The position numbers and the translations under genes are program-made. 7,511 nucleotides of DNA, taken from positions 726 through 8,236 of the forward strand of contig CALMRM010000050.1 of NCBI GenBank assembly GCA_937871605.1. The letters are read 5' to 3'. Of the stretch, positions 1 through 6,314 are shown piece by piece (the stretch's first letter is position 1; each line of letters begins with the position of its first letter). The DNA is from an uncultured Terriglobus sp. GTDB lineage: Bacteria; Acidobacteriota; Terriglobia; Terriglobales; Acidobacteriaceae. The notes beneath the pieces are model-generated. The model was not told the DNA's origin. It saw nothing but the letters and a program-made list of their open reading frames with translations, and did no database searches.

Positions 1-2
1 AC

Positions 3-251
3 ACCATCCCCGCCGACATGCGCCGCTTCGACCAGATAGAGCCTGTGTACGAGTCCCTGCCGGGTTGGCAGAGTTCGACCGAGGGCATCACCAGCTTTGA
101 CGCGCTGCCTGCCAATGCACAGAAATACCTGCGCTACCTGGAAGCGCACAGCGACGCAAAAATCGGCATGGTGAGCACCGGGCCAGACCGCAACCAGACC
201 TTCTCTGTTGGCGACTTTGACATGGTGACCGGTGCAGGTGCGGCGGCATGA
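3..251 (+). CDS. purA: Adenylosuccinate synthetase, C-terminal part (5' end outside window)
   Basis: Adenylosuccinate synthetase condenses IMP with aspartate, using GTP, in the first step from IMP to AMP; it acts in the cytoplasm. Only the last 82 codons are visible, and the frame is open to the left edge. They carry the family's C-terminal signature in order: an IEPVYESLPGW block (compare the usual Y-E-x-L-P-G-W), SFDALPANAQKYLRYLE, and near the end the conserved GPDR followed by Q-T, where PurA proteins finish. A further 15 residues after that motif, rich in Gly and Ala, make a slightly long tail. The stop codon overlaps the ATG of the next gene (ATGA), so translational coupling is likely. 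The identity is secure from the C-terminal motifs; the promoter and N-terminal GTP site are off the window. Confidence 0.95.
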   Translation, partial: TIPADMRRFDQIEPVYESLPGWQSSTEGITSFDALPANAQKYLRYLEAHSDAKIGMVSTGPDRNQTFSVGDFDMVTGAGAAA

Positions 252-535
252 TCTCATTTACCGTTCGCCTGCGCTTTTCCCCTGACGATCACGCGGAAAT
301 CCGTGGCCTGCTACAGCACCTGGGTGACGCGTCGCGGCGGGAGCCGGGGTGCGTCAACTACATCACGCACTTCGTTGAAAACGACCCGGCAACCGTCGTC
401 ATCTATGAGCAGTATCAAGATGCCGACGCTCTGGAAGCCCACCGCACCTCGCAGCATTTTGATCAGTACGCCACCAATGGGCTGTACCGCAAGCTGCGTG
501 ACCGTGCGTTTGAGCAATTGGTCGAAGTGCGGTAA
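248..535 (+). CDS. ABM-domain protein (putative quinol monooxygenase, YgiN-like)
   Basis: A 95-residue protein that matches the antibiotic biosynthesis monooxygenase (ABM) ferredoxin-like fold, a family that includes the quinol monooxygenase YgiN and the haem degraders. What is visible: a first beta strand (residues 2-9), a helix (about 12-29), the typical EPGC at 32-35 followed by a Tyr, the strand VVIYEQY at 50-56, and the ALEAH...HF block at 61-71, which is the most conserved part of these proteins. Its length is normal for a single-domain member, which would act as a dimer in the cytoplasm. The start overlaps the purA stop by 4 nt, and no separate Shine-Dalgarno is needed if translation is coupled. 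The family is clear, but substrate is unknown: many members have no proven activity. No cofactor motif is expected in cofactor-free ABM enzymes. Confidence 0.85.
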   Translation: MISFTVRLRFSPDDHAEIRGLLQHLGDASRREPGCVNYITHFVENDPATVVIYEQYQDADALEAHRTSQHFDQYATNGLYRKLRDRAFEQLVEVR

Positions 536-636
536 ACGCGTCTTCGGCAATCGCCCAGGCAGGTGCCTGCTTACAGCATTACGCGAGGTTGAAGGATGCC
601 TAAGCTTCGCTTTGACCGAAACGCGCCGCGGTAGGT

Positions 637-640
637 AGGA
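637..640 (+). promoter_or_regulatory. Shine-Dalgarno of the DUF4440 gene
   Basis: AGGA in the context GGTAGGTAGGA lies 10 nt before the ATG at 651 and supports that start. A possible promoter overlaps it: TTGACC at 612-617 and TAGGAT at 636-641, spaced 18 nt. That pair would place the transcription start at the ATG itself, so it would make a leaderless message and conflicts with use of the Shine-Dalgarno. I favour the ribosome-binding reading and leave the promoter unassigned. Confidence 0.5.
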
Positions 641-650
641 TGCATACGCA

Positions 651-1202
651 ATGGGTTTGCACTCCACGGATCGTGTCCCTTGGCGGCGCATCACCGCCGC
701 CCTGCTGCCTGCTGTGTGTTTCGCGGGCCTGCTGTGCAGCACGAGCGTGGCGGAACGTAAAGCCAAGCCGATAAAAGAAAGCCGCCGGGCGGAGATGCGC
801 GACATTGAGTCTATGGAACAACAGTGGCGTACCGCGATTGTGAGCGGGGATGCAATCTCCATGGAAAAGCTGCTGGCAGACGACTTCCTGGCCATTTCAG
901 CCCGCGGCACGCTGCTGGACAAGGGACAGTACCTCAATCGCATGTCCACCCACGCTACGAAACTCGCCAGTGTGGACCTGATGGACCTGAAGATACATGT
1001 GCAGCCCAGCTCGGCCGTGGCGGTGTCGCAGGCGCGCATCAGCGGCATGCTTGAGGGCAGGCCGATCGATGGCACCTTCCGCTACACCAAGGTGTACACA
1101 CGCGCACCGGGCGGTGCCTGGCACATGACCAACTTTGAGGCGACCCGCGTGTCGCCCGCCGCCGATGTCCAAGCAGACCAGGCGTCGCCTTCCAAGCCTT
1201 AA
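651..1202 (+). CDS. Secreted NTF2-like / DUF4440 domain protein
   Basis: A 183-residue protein with an N-terminal export signal and one SnoaL/NTF2-like (DUF4440) domain. Residues 12-34 form a signal peptide: RR, then a hydrophobic stretch, ending S-V-A before ERK, a good signal peptidase I site. Neither Cys in the hydrophobic part sits in a lipobox. The domain runs from about 48 to 166: IESMEQQWRTAIVSGD, LLADDFLAISARGTLLDKGQYL, then strands ending in YTKVYTRAPGGAWHMTNFEATRV. This is the classic pattern of a helix with W and a short loop with D-x-x-x, then F-x-x-I-S-x-x-G. The tail from 167 is low in complexity. Domains of this kind form a cone-shaped pocket and are seen in isomerases, dehydratases and unknown proteins; no catalytic residues can be assigned, so function is unknown. 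The gene is convergent with the GH92 gene, and the last two bases of its TAA stop already belong to the adjoining repeat arm. Confidence 0.85.
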   Translation: MGLHSTDRVPWRRITAALLPAVCFAGLLCSTSVAERKAKPIKESRRAEMRDIESMEQQWRTAIVSGDAISMEKLLADDFLAISARGTLLDKGQYLNRMSTHATKLASVDLMDLKIHVQPSSAVAVSQARISGMLEGRPIDGTFRYTKVYTRAPGGAWHMTNFEATRVSPAADVQADQASPSKP

Positions 1203-1340
1203 GGCAGAACGCAAAGGACGTAAAGGTTTGCGCAAAGGGCGCGAAGGCGGCCTGCCGGTGTTCAGCGGCAACGTTTGCACAGAACTTCTTAGCGCACTTC
1301 GCGTGCATCTCCTTCGCGACCTTCGCGTTCTGCCTTTCGT
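1201..1340. repeat. Imperfect inverted-repeat array of AAGG words, possible bidirectional terminator
   Basis: This element fills the space between two convergent genes. The left arm (1201-1247) repeats the word (C)GCAAAGG with starts of AAAGG/GAAGG at 1213, 1222, 1234 and 1243. The right arm carries the reverse complement CTTCGCG at 1297, 1312 and 1321, with a degenerate CTTCTTAGCG at 1285. The outer ends pair perfectly: AAGGCAGAACGC at 1201-1212 with GCGTTCTGCCTT at 1325-1336, and pairing continues inward with scattered mismatches for roughly 26 bp. The centre (about 1248-1284) is not repetitive. No U-tract follows, so a classical intrinsic terminator is not shown, but the position between two stop codons fits a bidirectional transcript-end structure. 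The array is non-coding as far as I can see. Confidence 0.75.
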
Positions 1341-3686
1341 TCACTGCGTCATGGAGTACGGTGCCTCATGCCGCCGCAGTGACCACGCCGCATCCGCCTT
1401 GCTGCTCATGCTGAAGCGCAGTTCGCCGCCAGCCATCATCTCCTCGTGCCGCAGATAGGTACGGTCCAGCGGCTTGCCGTTCAGTGTCACTGACTGTACA
1501 TACCCGTTCGCGTCGCTCAAGCCGTCTGCCACGACGGTGAATGTGTGACCGTTGGGCAGGTGCAGCACGGCGCGCTGCACAAAGGGCCTGCCCAGCACGT
1601 ACTGGTTGCTGCCGGGTGCCACCGGGTAAAAGCCCAGTGCGGTGAAGATGTACCATGCGGACATCTGGCCCAGGTCATCGTTGCCCACCAGGCCGTCGGG
1701 CGTGGGCTTGTACTGCGACTGCATAATCTGCGTGAGCCGCGCCTGCGTGTGCCACGGCTCCGCGGCATACATGTACAGGTACGGCAGGTGGTGGCTGGGC
1801 TCGTTGCCGTGGATGTACTGGCCGATCATGCCGCTGATGTCTTCCACGTCGGCATAGCGCGCGGGGTCCACCTTCTGGTCGAACATCTCATCGAGCTTCG
1901 CAACCAGCTTGTCCGGGCCGCCCAGCAAGTTGATCAGGCCCTGCTCGTCCTGCGGCTGGTACCAGCTGTACTGCCAGGCGTTGCCCTCGGTAAAGCCGCT
2001 GTCTCCTCCTGCGCGGGCTGGGTCGAAGGGCGTGCGATAGCTGCCGTCCGCCAGGCGCGGCTCCACAAAGCCATCTTTGGTACTGAAGTTGTTGCGCCAG
2101 TAGCCCGCGCGCTTGGTGAACTGCTCGGCGACGTCGCGCCTGCCCATGGCCTGCGCCATCCGGGCAACGGTCCAGTCGTCGAACGCGTACTCCACCGTTT
2201 TGCTGGCAGCCTCGCCATCGTTGTCCACGGACACATAGCCGAACTTCATGTACTCGCCAAGATTGCCGTAGGGCGCGTAGGTGGCACTGCTCACCATGGC
2301 GTCCAGCGCGGCCTTTGCGTCGAAGCCGGGGATGCCCTTCATGTATGCGTCGGCAATGATAGGCATGGCATGGTAGCCGATCATGCACCACGTCTCAATA
2401 CCCTGGAACTGCCACACCGGCAGGATGCCGAACGGGCTCTCCTGCTGCGAGGCTAGCAGCGAATTCACCAGGTCGCTCGTCCGCTCAGGCGGCTGCAGCA
2501 GCGTCATCAGCGGCTGCTCCGCGCGGTAGGTGTCCCACAGGCTCAGGCTGCTGACGAAATGGAAGCCGGTCGCTTTGTGGACCTGGTTGTCCGGGCCGCG
2601 ATAGCTGCCGTCCACGTCCATGCTCAGGCTTGGGGCCAGCAGCGCGTGGTACAGCGCGGTGTAGAAGCTCTTGCGGGTAGGTTCGTCTGCGGTGATGTCG
2701 ACTACACCCAACGCCTTTGCCCACTGCGCTGCCGCATCGTTACGCACGTGGTCGAAGTCGAAATCGGGCACCTCCGCATCCATGTTGGCGATCGCGTTGT
2801 CTTCGCTCACGGGCGAGATGGCCACCTTCACGAGCACCGGTTGTTTAGCACCGTCGGCAGGCGTGCCAAAGCCAAAGACGGCAACGAGGCCGCGTCCCTC
2901 AATGCTCTGCGTGTCGTAGGGCTCATTGCCCGGCGACTTGAAACCCTTGTACTCCACCGGCGGTTCGCGGTCGTAAAGTTCATGCGAACTCATCGGCTGC
3001 GAGAAGCGCATCGCGAAGTAGAGCTGCCGCCCGGGTGCCCAGCCGCGCGTTTCACGCATGCCAGTCACCGTGCCATCCTTACGAATGCGCACGCGCGACC
3101 ATAAGACCTTACCGGGATAGTTATAAATGGACGAGCGCAGATCTAATAAGACGTGCGCAGGCTTACCCTGTGGAAAGGTATACCGGTGTACGCCCACGCG
3201 CGCCGTCGCAGTAAGTTCTGCCTTGACGTTGTAATCACTCAGGTTGACGGAGTAATAGCCGGGATGTGCTTCCTCACTGGTGTGCTGAAAGCGCGAGCGG
3301 TAGCCGCTGCCGGGCTTGTCGATGTCGCCCGGTTCCAGCCGCACGTCGCCGCTGATGGGCTGCAGTAAGACATCACCTAAGTCGGAGTGGCCTGCGCCGG
3401 AAAAGTGCGTGTGCGAAAAGCCGAGGATGGTCGAGTCCTCATACCGGTAACCCGCAGCCCACTTATAGCTCTGCTTAAAGGGCCGGATCTGCGTGTCGGG
3501 CGACAGTTGCACCATGCCGAACGGCCCGGACGCGCCGGGAAAGGTATGCCCCTCCGGCCCGGTACCGATAAAGGGGTCCACGGCAGCCACAGGTGCAGAA
3601 GTCTGCGCGTCCGCCAGCTTGCACAGCAGAGACAGAACCACGGTCAGGAGCAGCAGAACATGGCAGGTGCGTAGAAACTTTGTCAT
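1341..3686 (-). CDS. Exported GH92 family alpha-mannosidase
   Basis: Glycoside hydrolases of family GH92 are calcium-dependent exo-alpha-mannosidases that invert the anomeric configuration and trim alpha-mannosides such as N-glycan or yeast mannan branches. The 781-residue length is normal. Residues 1-27 are a signal peptide (hydrophobic 10-22, A-D-A before QT). The N-terminal beta-sandwich starts with VDPFIGTG (36-43), then GHTFPGASGPFGMVQLSPDT and GFSHTHFSGAG (89-99). The helical barrel carries SLWDTYRAEQPL (382-393), FTEGNAWQYSWYQPQD (565-580), GNEPSHH (627-633, with E629 in the place of the general acid) and GNDDLGQMSAWYIFTALGFYPVAPG (668-692, whose Asp pair supplies the general base in studied members). 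All key motifs are intact, so it should be active. It would act in the periplasm or outside. No clear Shine-Dalgarno or promoter precedes it; it is the third co-directional gene after egtB and egtD, 96 nt behind egtD. Linkage specificity cannot be told. Confidence 0.95.
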   Translation of the reverse strand: MTKFLRTCHVLLLLTVVLSLLCKLADAQTSAPVAAVDPFIGTGPEGHTFPGASGPFGMVQLSPDTQIRPFKQSYKWAAGYRYEDSTILGFSHTHFSGAGHSDLGDVLLQPISGDVRLEPGDIDKPGSGYRSRFQHTSEEAHPGYYSVNLSDYNVKAELTATARVGVHRYTFPQGKPAHVLLDLRSSIYNYPGKVLWSRVRIRKDGTVTGMRETRGWAPGRQLYFAMRFSQPMSSHELYDREPPVEYKGFKSPGNEPYDTQSIEGRGLVAVFGFGTPADGAKQPVLVKVAISPVSEDNAIANMDAEVPDFDFDHVRNDAAAQWAKALGVVDITADEPTRKSFYTALYHALLAPSLSMDVDGSYRGPDNQVHKATGFHFVSSLSLWDTYRAEQPLMTLLQPPERTSDLVNSLLASQQESPFGILPVWQFQGIETWCMIGYHAMPIIADAYMKGIPGFDAKAALDAMVSSATYAPYGNLGEYMKFGYVSVDNDGEAASKTVEYAFDDWTVARMAQAMGRRDVAEQFTKRAGYWRNNFSTKDGFVEPRLADGSYRTPFDPARAGGDSGFTEGNAWQYSWYQPQDEQGLINLLGGPDKLVAKLDEMFDQKVDPARYADVEDISGMIGQYIHGNEPSHHLPYLYMYAAEPWHTQARLTQIMQSQYKPTPDGLVGNDDLGQMSAWYIFTALGFYPVAPGSNQYVLGRPFVQRAVLHLPNGHTFTVVADGLSDANGYVQSVTLNGKPLDRTYLRHEEMMAGGELRFSMSSKADAAWSLRRHEAPYSMTQ

Positions 3687-3730
3687 GGGCGGTCACACCC
3701 ACTGTACCCGTAAGAGGTCTTGTGCCTCCA

Positions 3731-3831
3731 GCAAAGGACTGAACGCAGAGAGCGCGGAGGTGAAACGCAGAGGTGCGCAGAGTCAGATCGGTGCCGTCTG
3801 CGCCCTCTGCGACCTCTGCGTTCTGCTTTGC
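3731..3831. repeat. Inverted-repeat array of GCAGAG words between egtD and the GH92 gene
   Basis: The left arm repeats GCAGAG/GCGGAG with starts at 3745, 3754, 3767 and 3777. The right arm repeats its complement, (C/G)TCTGCG, at 3796, 3805 and 3814. The ends pair: GCAAAG at 3731-3736 with CTTTGC at 3826-3831, and AACGCAGAG at 3742-3750 with CTCTGCGTT at 3814-3822, with two extra bases on the left side. The architecture matches the element at 1201-1340, with which it shares the nonamer GCAGAACGC (here as GCGTTCTGC at 3818-3826), but the inner word is AGAGG rather than AAAGG. The right arm lies inside the last codons of egtD. In the egtBD transcript it would fold just at the end of egtD and could limit read-through into the GH92 gene; that role is inferred. 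Confidence 0.75.
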
Positions 3832-4841
3832 CCAGTGACTGCCGCCAGGGTCACGGCGAACCAGCCCCGTTCATCGCGCCATGTCTGCACAGGTTCAAAG
3901 CCGGCTGCTGCCAGCATGGCACGGACAGACTCGGTGGTGAACTTGTAGCTGTTCTCCGTGTGAATAGTCTCACCCTGCCAGAGCTGCACCACCATGCCCG
4001 CGCCCGGCACGCGCACCGTTTGCGCGACGGTGCTTTCCAGGTGCATTTCCATCCGCGACTCCCCCGCATTCCAAAGCGCACGATGCTGAAAGCGCGAGAG
4101 ATCGAAATGTGCGCCAAGGTCGCGATTTAGGCGCTCGAGCATGTTGAGGTTGAAGGCCGCCGTCACGCCCTGCGCGTCGTCGTAGGCGGCCACCAGCAAG
4201 CGCTCATCTTTCACCAGGTCGGTACCTAACAGCAGCGAGTCGCCGGGGCGCAACTGCGCGCGCAGGTTGCGCAGGATGGCGACCGCCTCATCTGGCGCAA
4301 AGTTGCCAATGCTGCTGCCGATGTACAGCGCCAGCGTGGGTCCGCTGTGTGGCGGAATCGCCAAGGCGTCCGTCACGTAGTTCGCGATCTGCGGCACGAT
4401 CTCCACCGCGCCTAGCAGCTGAGACAGGCTGCGCTCTGCCTCCTGCAGCGAGGCCTCCGACACATCGATGGGCAGGTACTGCGTCAGGCCCTGGCGGCGG
4501 ATGGCGGCAGCGAGCAGGATGCCGGTCTTGGTCGCCGTTCCCGCGCCCAGTTCCAGCAGCCGCAGTGTGCCGCCAGGCGCTCGCCCGCCCAGGGCAGCCT
4601 CAAGGATGCTGTCTGCGTTGGCGGCAAAGATCGCGCGCTCGGTCCGCGTGGGATAGTACTCGGGCAGCTCTGTGATCTGCTCGAACAGGTAGGAACCGAC
4701 ATCGTCATAGAAGAGCCACGCGGGCAGCCACTTGGGCGTGGCGGTCAGGCCGTCGCGCACGGCGCTGGCCAGCGGATCGTAGGCAGGCCCACGTTCTTCA
4801 GGCGCAATGGTCGCTGCAGAGGTGTCGAACGGCGTGCTCAT
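3783..4841 (-). CDS. egtD: L-histidine N-alpha-trimethyltransferase (ergothioneine synthesis)
   Basis: EgtD transfers three methyl groups from SAM to the alpha-amino group of histidine, giving hercynine, the first committed step to ergothioneine; it is cytoplasmic. The 352 residues show the family's blocks: LFYDDVGSYLFEQITELPEYYPTRTE (43-68, including the substrate-side Tyr), the SAM loop LLELGAGTATKTG (95-107), LPIDVSEASL (123-132), LYIGSSIGNF (172-181, Asn180 matching the histidine-binding Asn), LLGTDLVKD (204-212), AFNLNMLERLNR (229-240), RMEMHL (263-268) and IHTENSYKF (293-301, with the E-x-S pair that contacts the substrate amine). The domain ends at GWFAVTLAAV (326-335). The last 17 residues are encoded by the right arm of an inverted repeat and are not family sequence. 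The start ATG lies 8 nt after the egtB stop, so the two genes surely share a transcript; the preceding AGG is too close to serve as a normal Shine-Dalgarno, which suggests coupling. Confidence 0.95.
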   Translation of the reverse strand: MSTPFDTSAATIAPEERGPAYDPLASAVRDGLTATPKWLPAWLFYDDVGSYLFEQITELPEYYPTRTERAIFAANADSILEAALGGRAPGGTLRLLELGAGTATKTGILLAAAIRRQGLTQYLPIDVSEASLQEAERSLSQLLGAVEIVPQIANYVTDALAIPPHSGPTLALYIGSSIGNFAPDEAVAILRNLRAQLRPGDSLLLGTDLVKDERLLVAAYDDAQGVTAAFNLNMLERLNRDLGAHFDLSRFQHRALWNAGESRMEMHLESTVAQTVRVPGAGMVVQLWQGETIHTENSYKFTTESVRAMLAAAGFEPVQTWRDERGWFAVTLAAVTGQSRTQRSQRAQTAPI

Positions 4842-4849
4842 CCTGGTGA

Positions 4850-6187
4850 CTACTGAGCCTCGAACGGCCGGGCCAGCCGTATGCCCGACATCTGCCAGCG
4901 GGTGGCAGGCGAAAAGAAGTTGCGGTAGCTCCTGCGGATGTGGCTTGCTGGCGTCAACGCAGAGCCGCCGCGCAGGATGACTGCGCTCGACATGAACTTA
5001 CCGTTGTACTCCCCCAGCGCGCCGGGCAGCGGTGCGTAGCCGGGATAGCCCGTGTAGGCCGAGGCCGTCCACTCCCAGCAGTCGCCAAACATCTGTGACA
5101 GGTCGCGCGAGGTAGCGGCCGTCGGTTGCAGGGCGTCGGTCTCCAGCAGGTTGCCAGCGACCGGCAGTGACGCAGCAGCGCGCTCCCATTCGGCTTCGGT
5201 TGGAAGGCGACAACCACGCCAGCGGGCAAATGCGTCTGCCTCAAACAGGCTCACGTGGCACACCGGCGTGTGCAGCAGCTCGCTCAACCCGCGCCAGCCG
5301 CGCAGCGTCCACACGCGCCAGCCCTCCCGGTCTTCCGCATGGCGCTGCCAGTACAGCGGTGCCTGCCAGCCCTCGCGCTCCACGGTGTCCCAGCCCTCGC
5401 TCAACCACAGCTCGGCGCGCCCATAGCCATTGTCGGCCACGAAGGCGAGGTACTCCGCACAGGTGACCAGCCGGTTCTCTAACGCATAGGGCTGCAGGTA
5501 CACCGTGTGTCGGGGCGTCTCATTGTCAAAGCAGAAGTCCAGCGGGTCCTGCCGGTCGAGCGGATAGCCAATCTCATGCAGGCCGCCATCACACTCCACC
5601 CAGCGCGCAGGCTGGTCCAGGTGCGTGGGCAGGCTGAGTGACTCCTGGAACACGGGGTGCAACGGATTGATGAAGAAGGCGTGCTTGATGTCGGTCAGCA
5701 ACAACTCCAGGTGCTGCTGCTCATGCTGAATACCCAGTACCACACCACGCAGCGCCTCTTCCAGTACATCGGCTGCGCTCAGGAGTTGGGCGATGTGCAA
5801 GTCGACGTGGGCACGGAAGGCCAGAATTTGCTCCAGCGACGGCCGCGAGAAGGACGCGCGCAGCTTTTTCTCAGGGATTTCGTTGCCCAGGGACTTGTAG
5901 TAGCTGTTGAACAGCCAATGGAAATCCGAATGAAAGGCGCGGTAGCCGGCGAGGTGGGGCGAGAGCACAAACGTATCAAAAAACCAGCTGGTGTGCGCCT
6001 GGTGCCACTTGGCGGGGCTTGCCTCCGGGCAGGACTGCACCATCTGGTCCTCTGCCGACAGTCCTGCACAGGCGCGCGCCGTGGCCTGCCGGGCTGCCTG
6101 AAATCGCTGGAGAAGAACTGCCGCAGGGCTCAGAGTGGCGGCAGTGCGAGGAGCCTCGGGTGCAAGGATCGTATGTGACATCATCAT
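4850..6187 (-). CDS. egtB: Ergothioneine sulfoxide synthase, predicted cysteine-using type
   Basis: EgtB is a mononuclear non-haem iron enzyme that uses O2 to join hercynine to a thiol as a sulfoxide. From the first of three consecutive ATGs the protein is 445 residues, normal for the family. The DinB-like N-terminal domain holds KWHQAHTSWFF (60-70) and GIQHEQQHLELLLTDIKHA (152-170); H65, H155 and H159 fit the three-histidine iron site. The C-terminal formylglycine-enzyme/C-lectin domain holds SLFEADAFARWRGCRLPTEAEWERAA (313-338), GDCWEWTASAYTGYPG (368-383), EYNGKFM (393-399), LRGGS (405-409), RRSYRNFF (418-425) and SGIRLARPF (434-442). FNSYYKSLG places a Tyr pair at 96-97, as in the EgtB of Chloracidobacterium thermophilum, which accepts cysteine. 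An open frame continues upstream to a GTG at 6349, but those 54 residues look unlike EgtB and cross the divergent promoter region, so I reject that start. The exact ATG among 6187, 6184 and 6181 is open. Confidence 0.93.
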   Translation of the reverse strand: MMMSHTILAPEAPRTAATLSPAAVLLQRFQAARQATARACAGLSAEDQMVQSCPEASPAKWHQAHTSWFFDTFVLSPHLAGYRAFHSDFHWLFNSYYKSLGNEIPEKKLRASFSRPSLEQILAFRAHVDLHIAQLLSAADVLEEALRGVVLGIQHEQQHLELLLTDIKHAFFINPLHPVFQESLSLPTHLDQPARWVECDGGLHEIGYPLDRQDPLDFCFDNETPRHTVYLQPYALENRLVTCAEYLAFVADNGYGRAELWLSEGWDTVEREGWQAPLYWQRHAEDREGWRVWTLRGWRGLSELLHTPVCHVSLFEADAFARWRGCRLPTEAEWERAAASLPVAGNLLETDALQPTAATSRDLSQMFGDCWEWTASAYTGYPGYAPLPGALGEYNGKFMSSAVILRGGSALTPASHIRRSYRNFFSPATRWQMSGIRLARPFEAQ

Positions 6188-6220
6188 CAGCAGCTTTTCA
6201 AGGGCGCGTGTACGACTGCC

Positions 6221-6246
6221 CTGCAGGTGCCATTGTATGCCTGCAG
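6221..6246. promoter_or_regulatory. Dyad-symmetric site around the putative egtB -10, candidate operator
   Basis: CTGCAGG at 6221-6227 is repeated in inverted form as CCTGCAG at 6240-6246, a perfect 7-bp dyad with a 12-nt centre. The centre contains the candidate minus-strand -10 box of egtB. A protein dimer bound here would cover the -10, as a repressor would. Nothing in the window encodes an obvious regulator, and 7-bp dyads arise by chance in GC-rich DNA, so this is a suggestion from position and symmetry only. Confidence 0.3.
6232..6237 (-). promoter_or_regulatory. Candidate -10 box for egtB-egtD
   Basis: Read on the minus strand this is TACAAT, one change from the sigma-70 consensus TATAAT, in the context GCATACAATGG. 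Transcription would start near 6225, giving a leader of about 38 nt before the ATG at 6187. No good -35 lies 16-18 nt upstream. A perfect TTGACA does occur on the same strand at 6277-6282, but 39 nt separate it from this box, so the two cannot form one promoter. Position is right; strength is unknown. Confidence 0.35.
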
Positions 6247-6314
6247 ACGCAGCGTGCGGCAGACGAACGGCACGGCTGTCAACCTGCCCACGCAGAACCC
6301 CTCCCGTCGAGCGC

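Noticed and set aside
556..569. CAGGCA-GG-TGCCTG palindrome after the ABM gene as a terminator
   Set aside because: The loop would be only 2 nt, or the stem 4 bp with a larger loop, and no T-tract follows.
311..1075. Minus-strand open frame of 254 codons
   Set aside because: It runs across two plus-strand genes with clear families (ABM and DUF4440) and the gap between them; its product is rich in Arg, Ser and Cys with no domain.
1201..1340. CRISPR-like array
   Set aside because: Repeat units are only 5-9 nt with 9-15 nt spacing and are inverted between the arms; there are no unique spacers of 30 nt and no cas genes.
1545..2456. Long plus-strand open frame (303 codons) opposite the GH92 gene
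   Set aside because: It is a shadow of the GC-rich GH92 gene: the minus-strand protein has all GH92 motifs in this stretch, while the plus-strand product has no recognisable domain and no Shine-Dalgarno.
3621..3686. Lipoprotein signal in the GH92 N-terminus (Cys within LSLLCKL)
   Set aside because: The residue before Cys is Leu, not Gly, Ala or Ser, and a good signal peptidase I site (A-D-A) follows.
6277..6282. Perfect minus-strand TTGACA as -35 of an egtB promoter
   Set aside because: No plausible -10 lies 16-18 nt downstream; the nearest good box (6232-6237) is 39 nt away.
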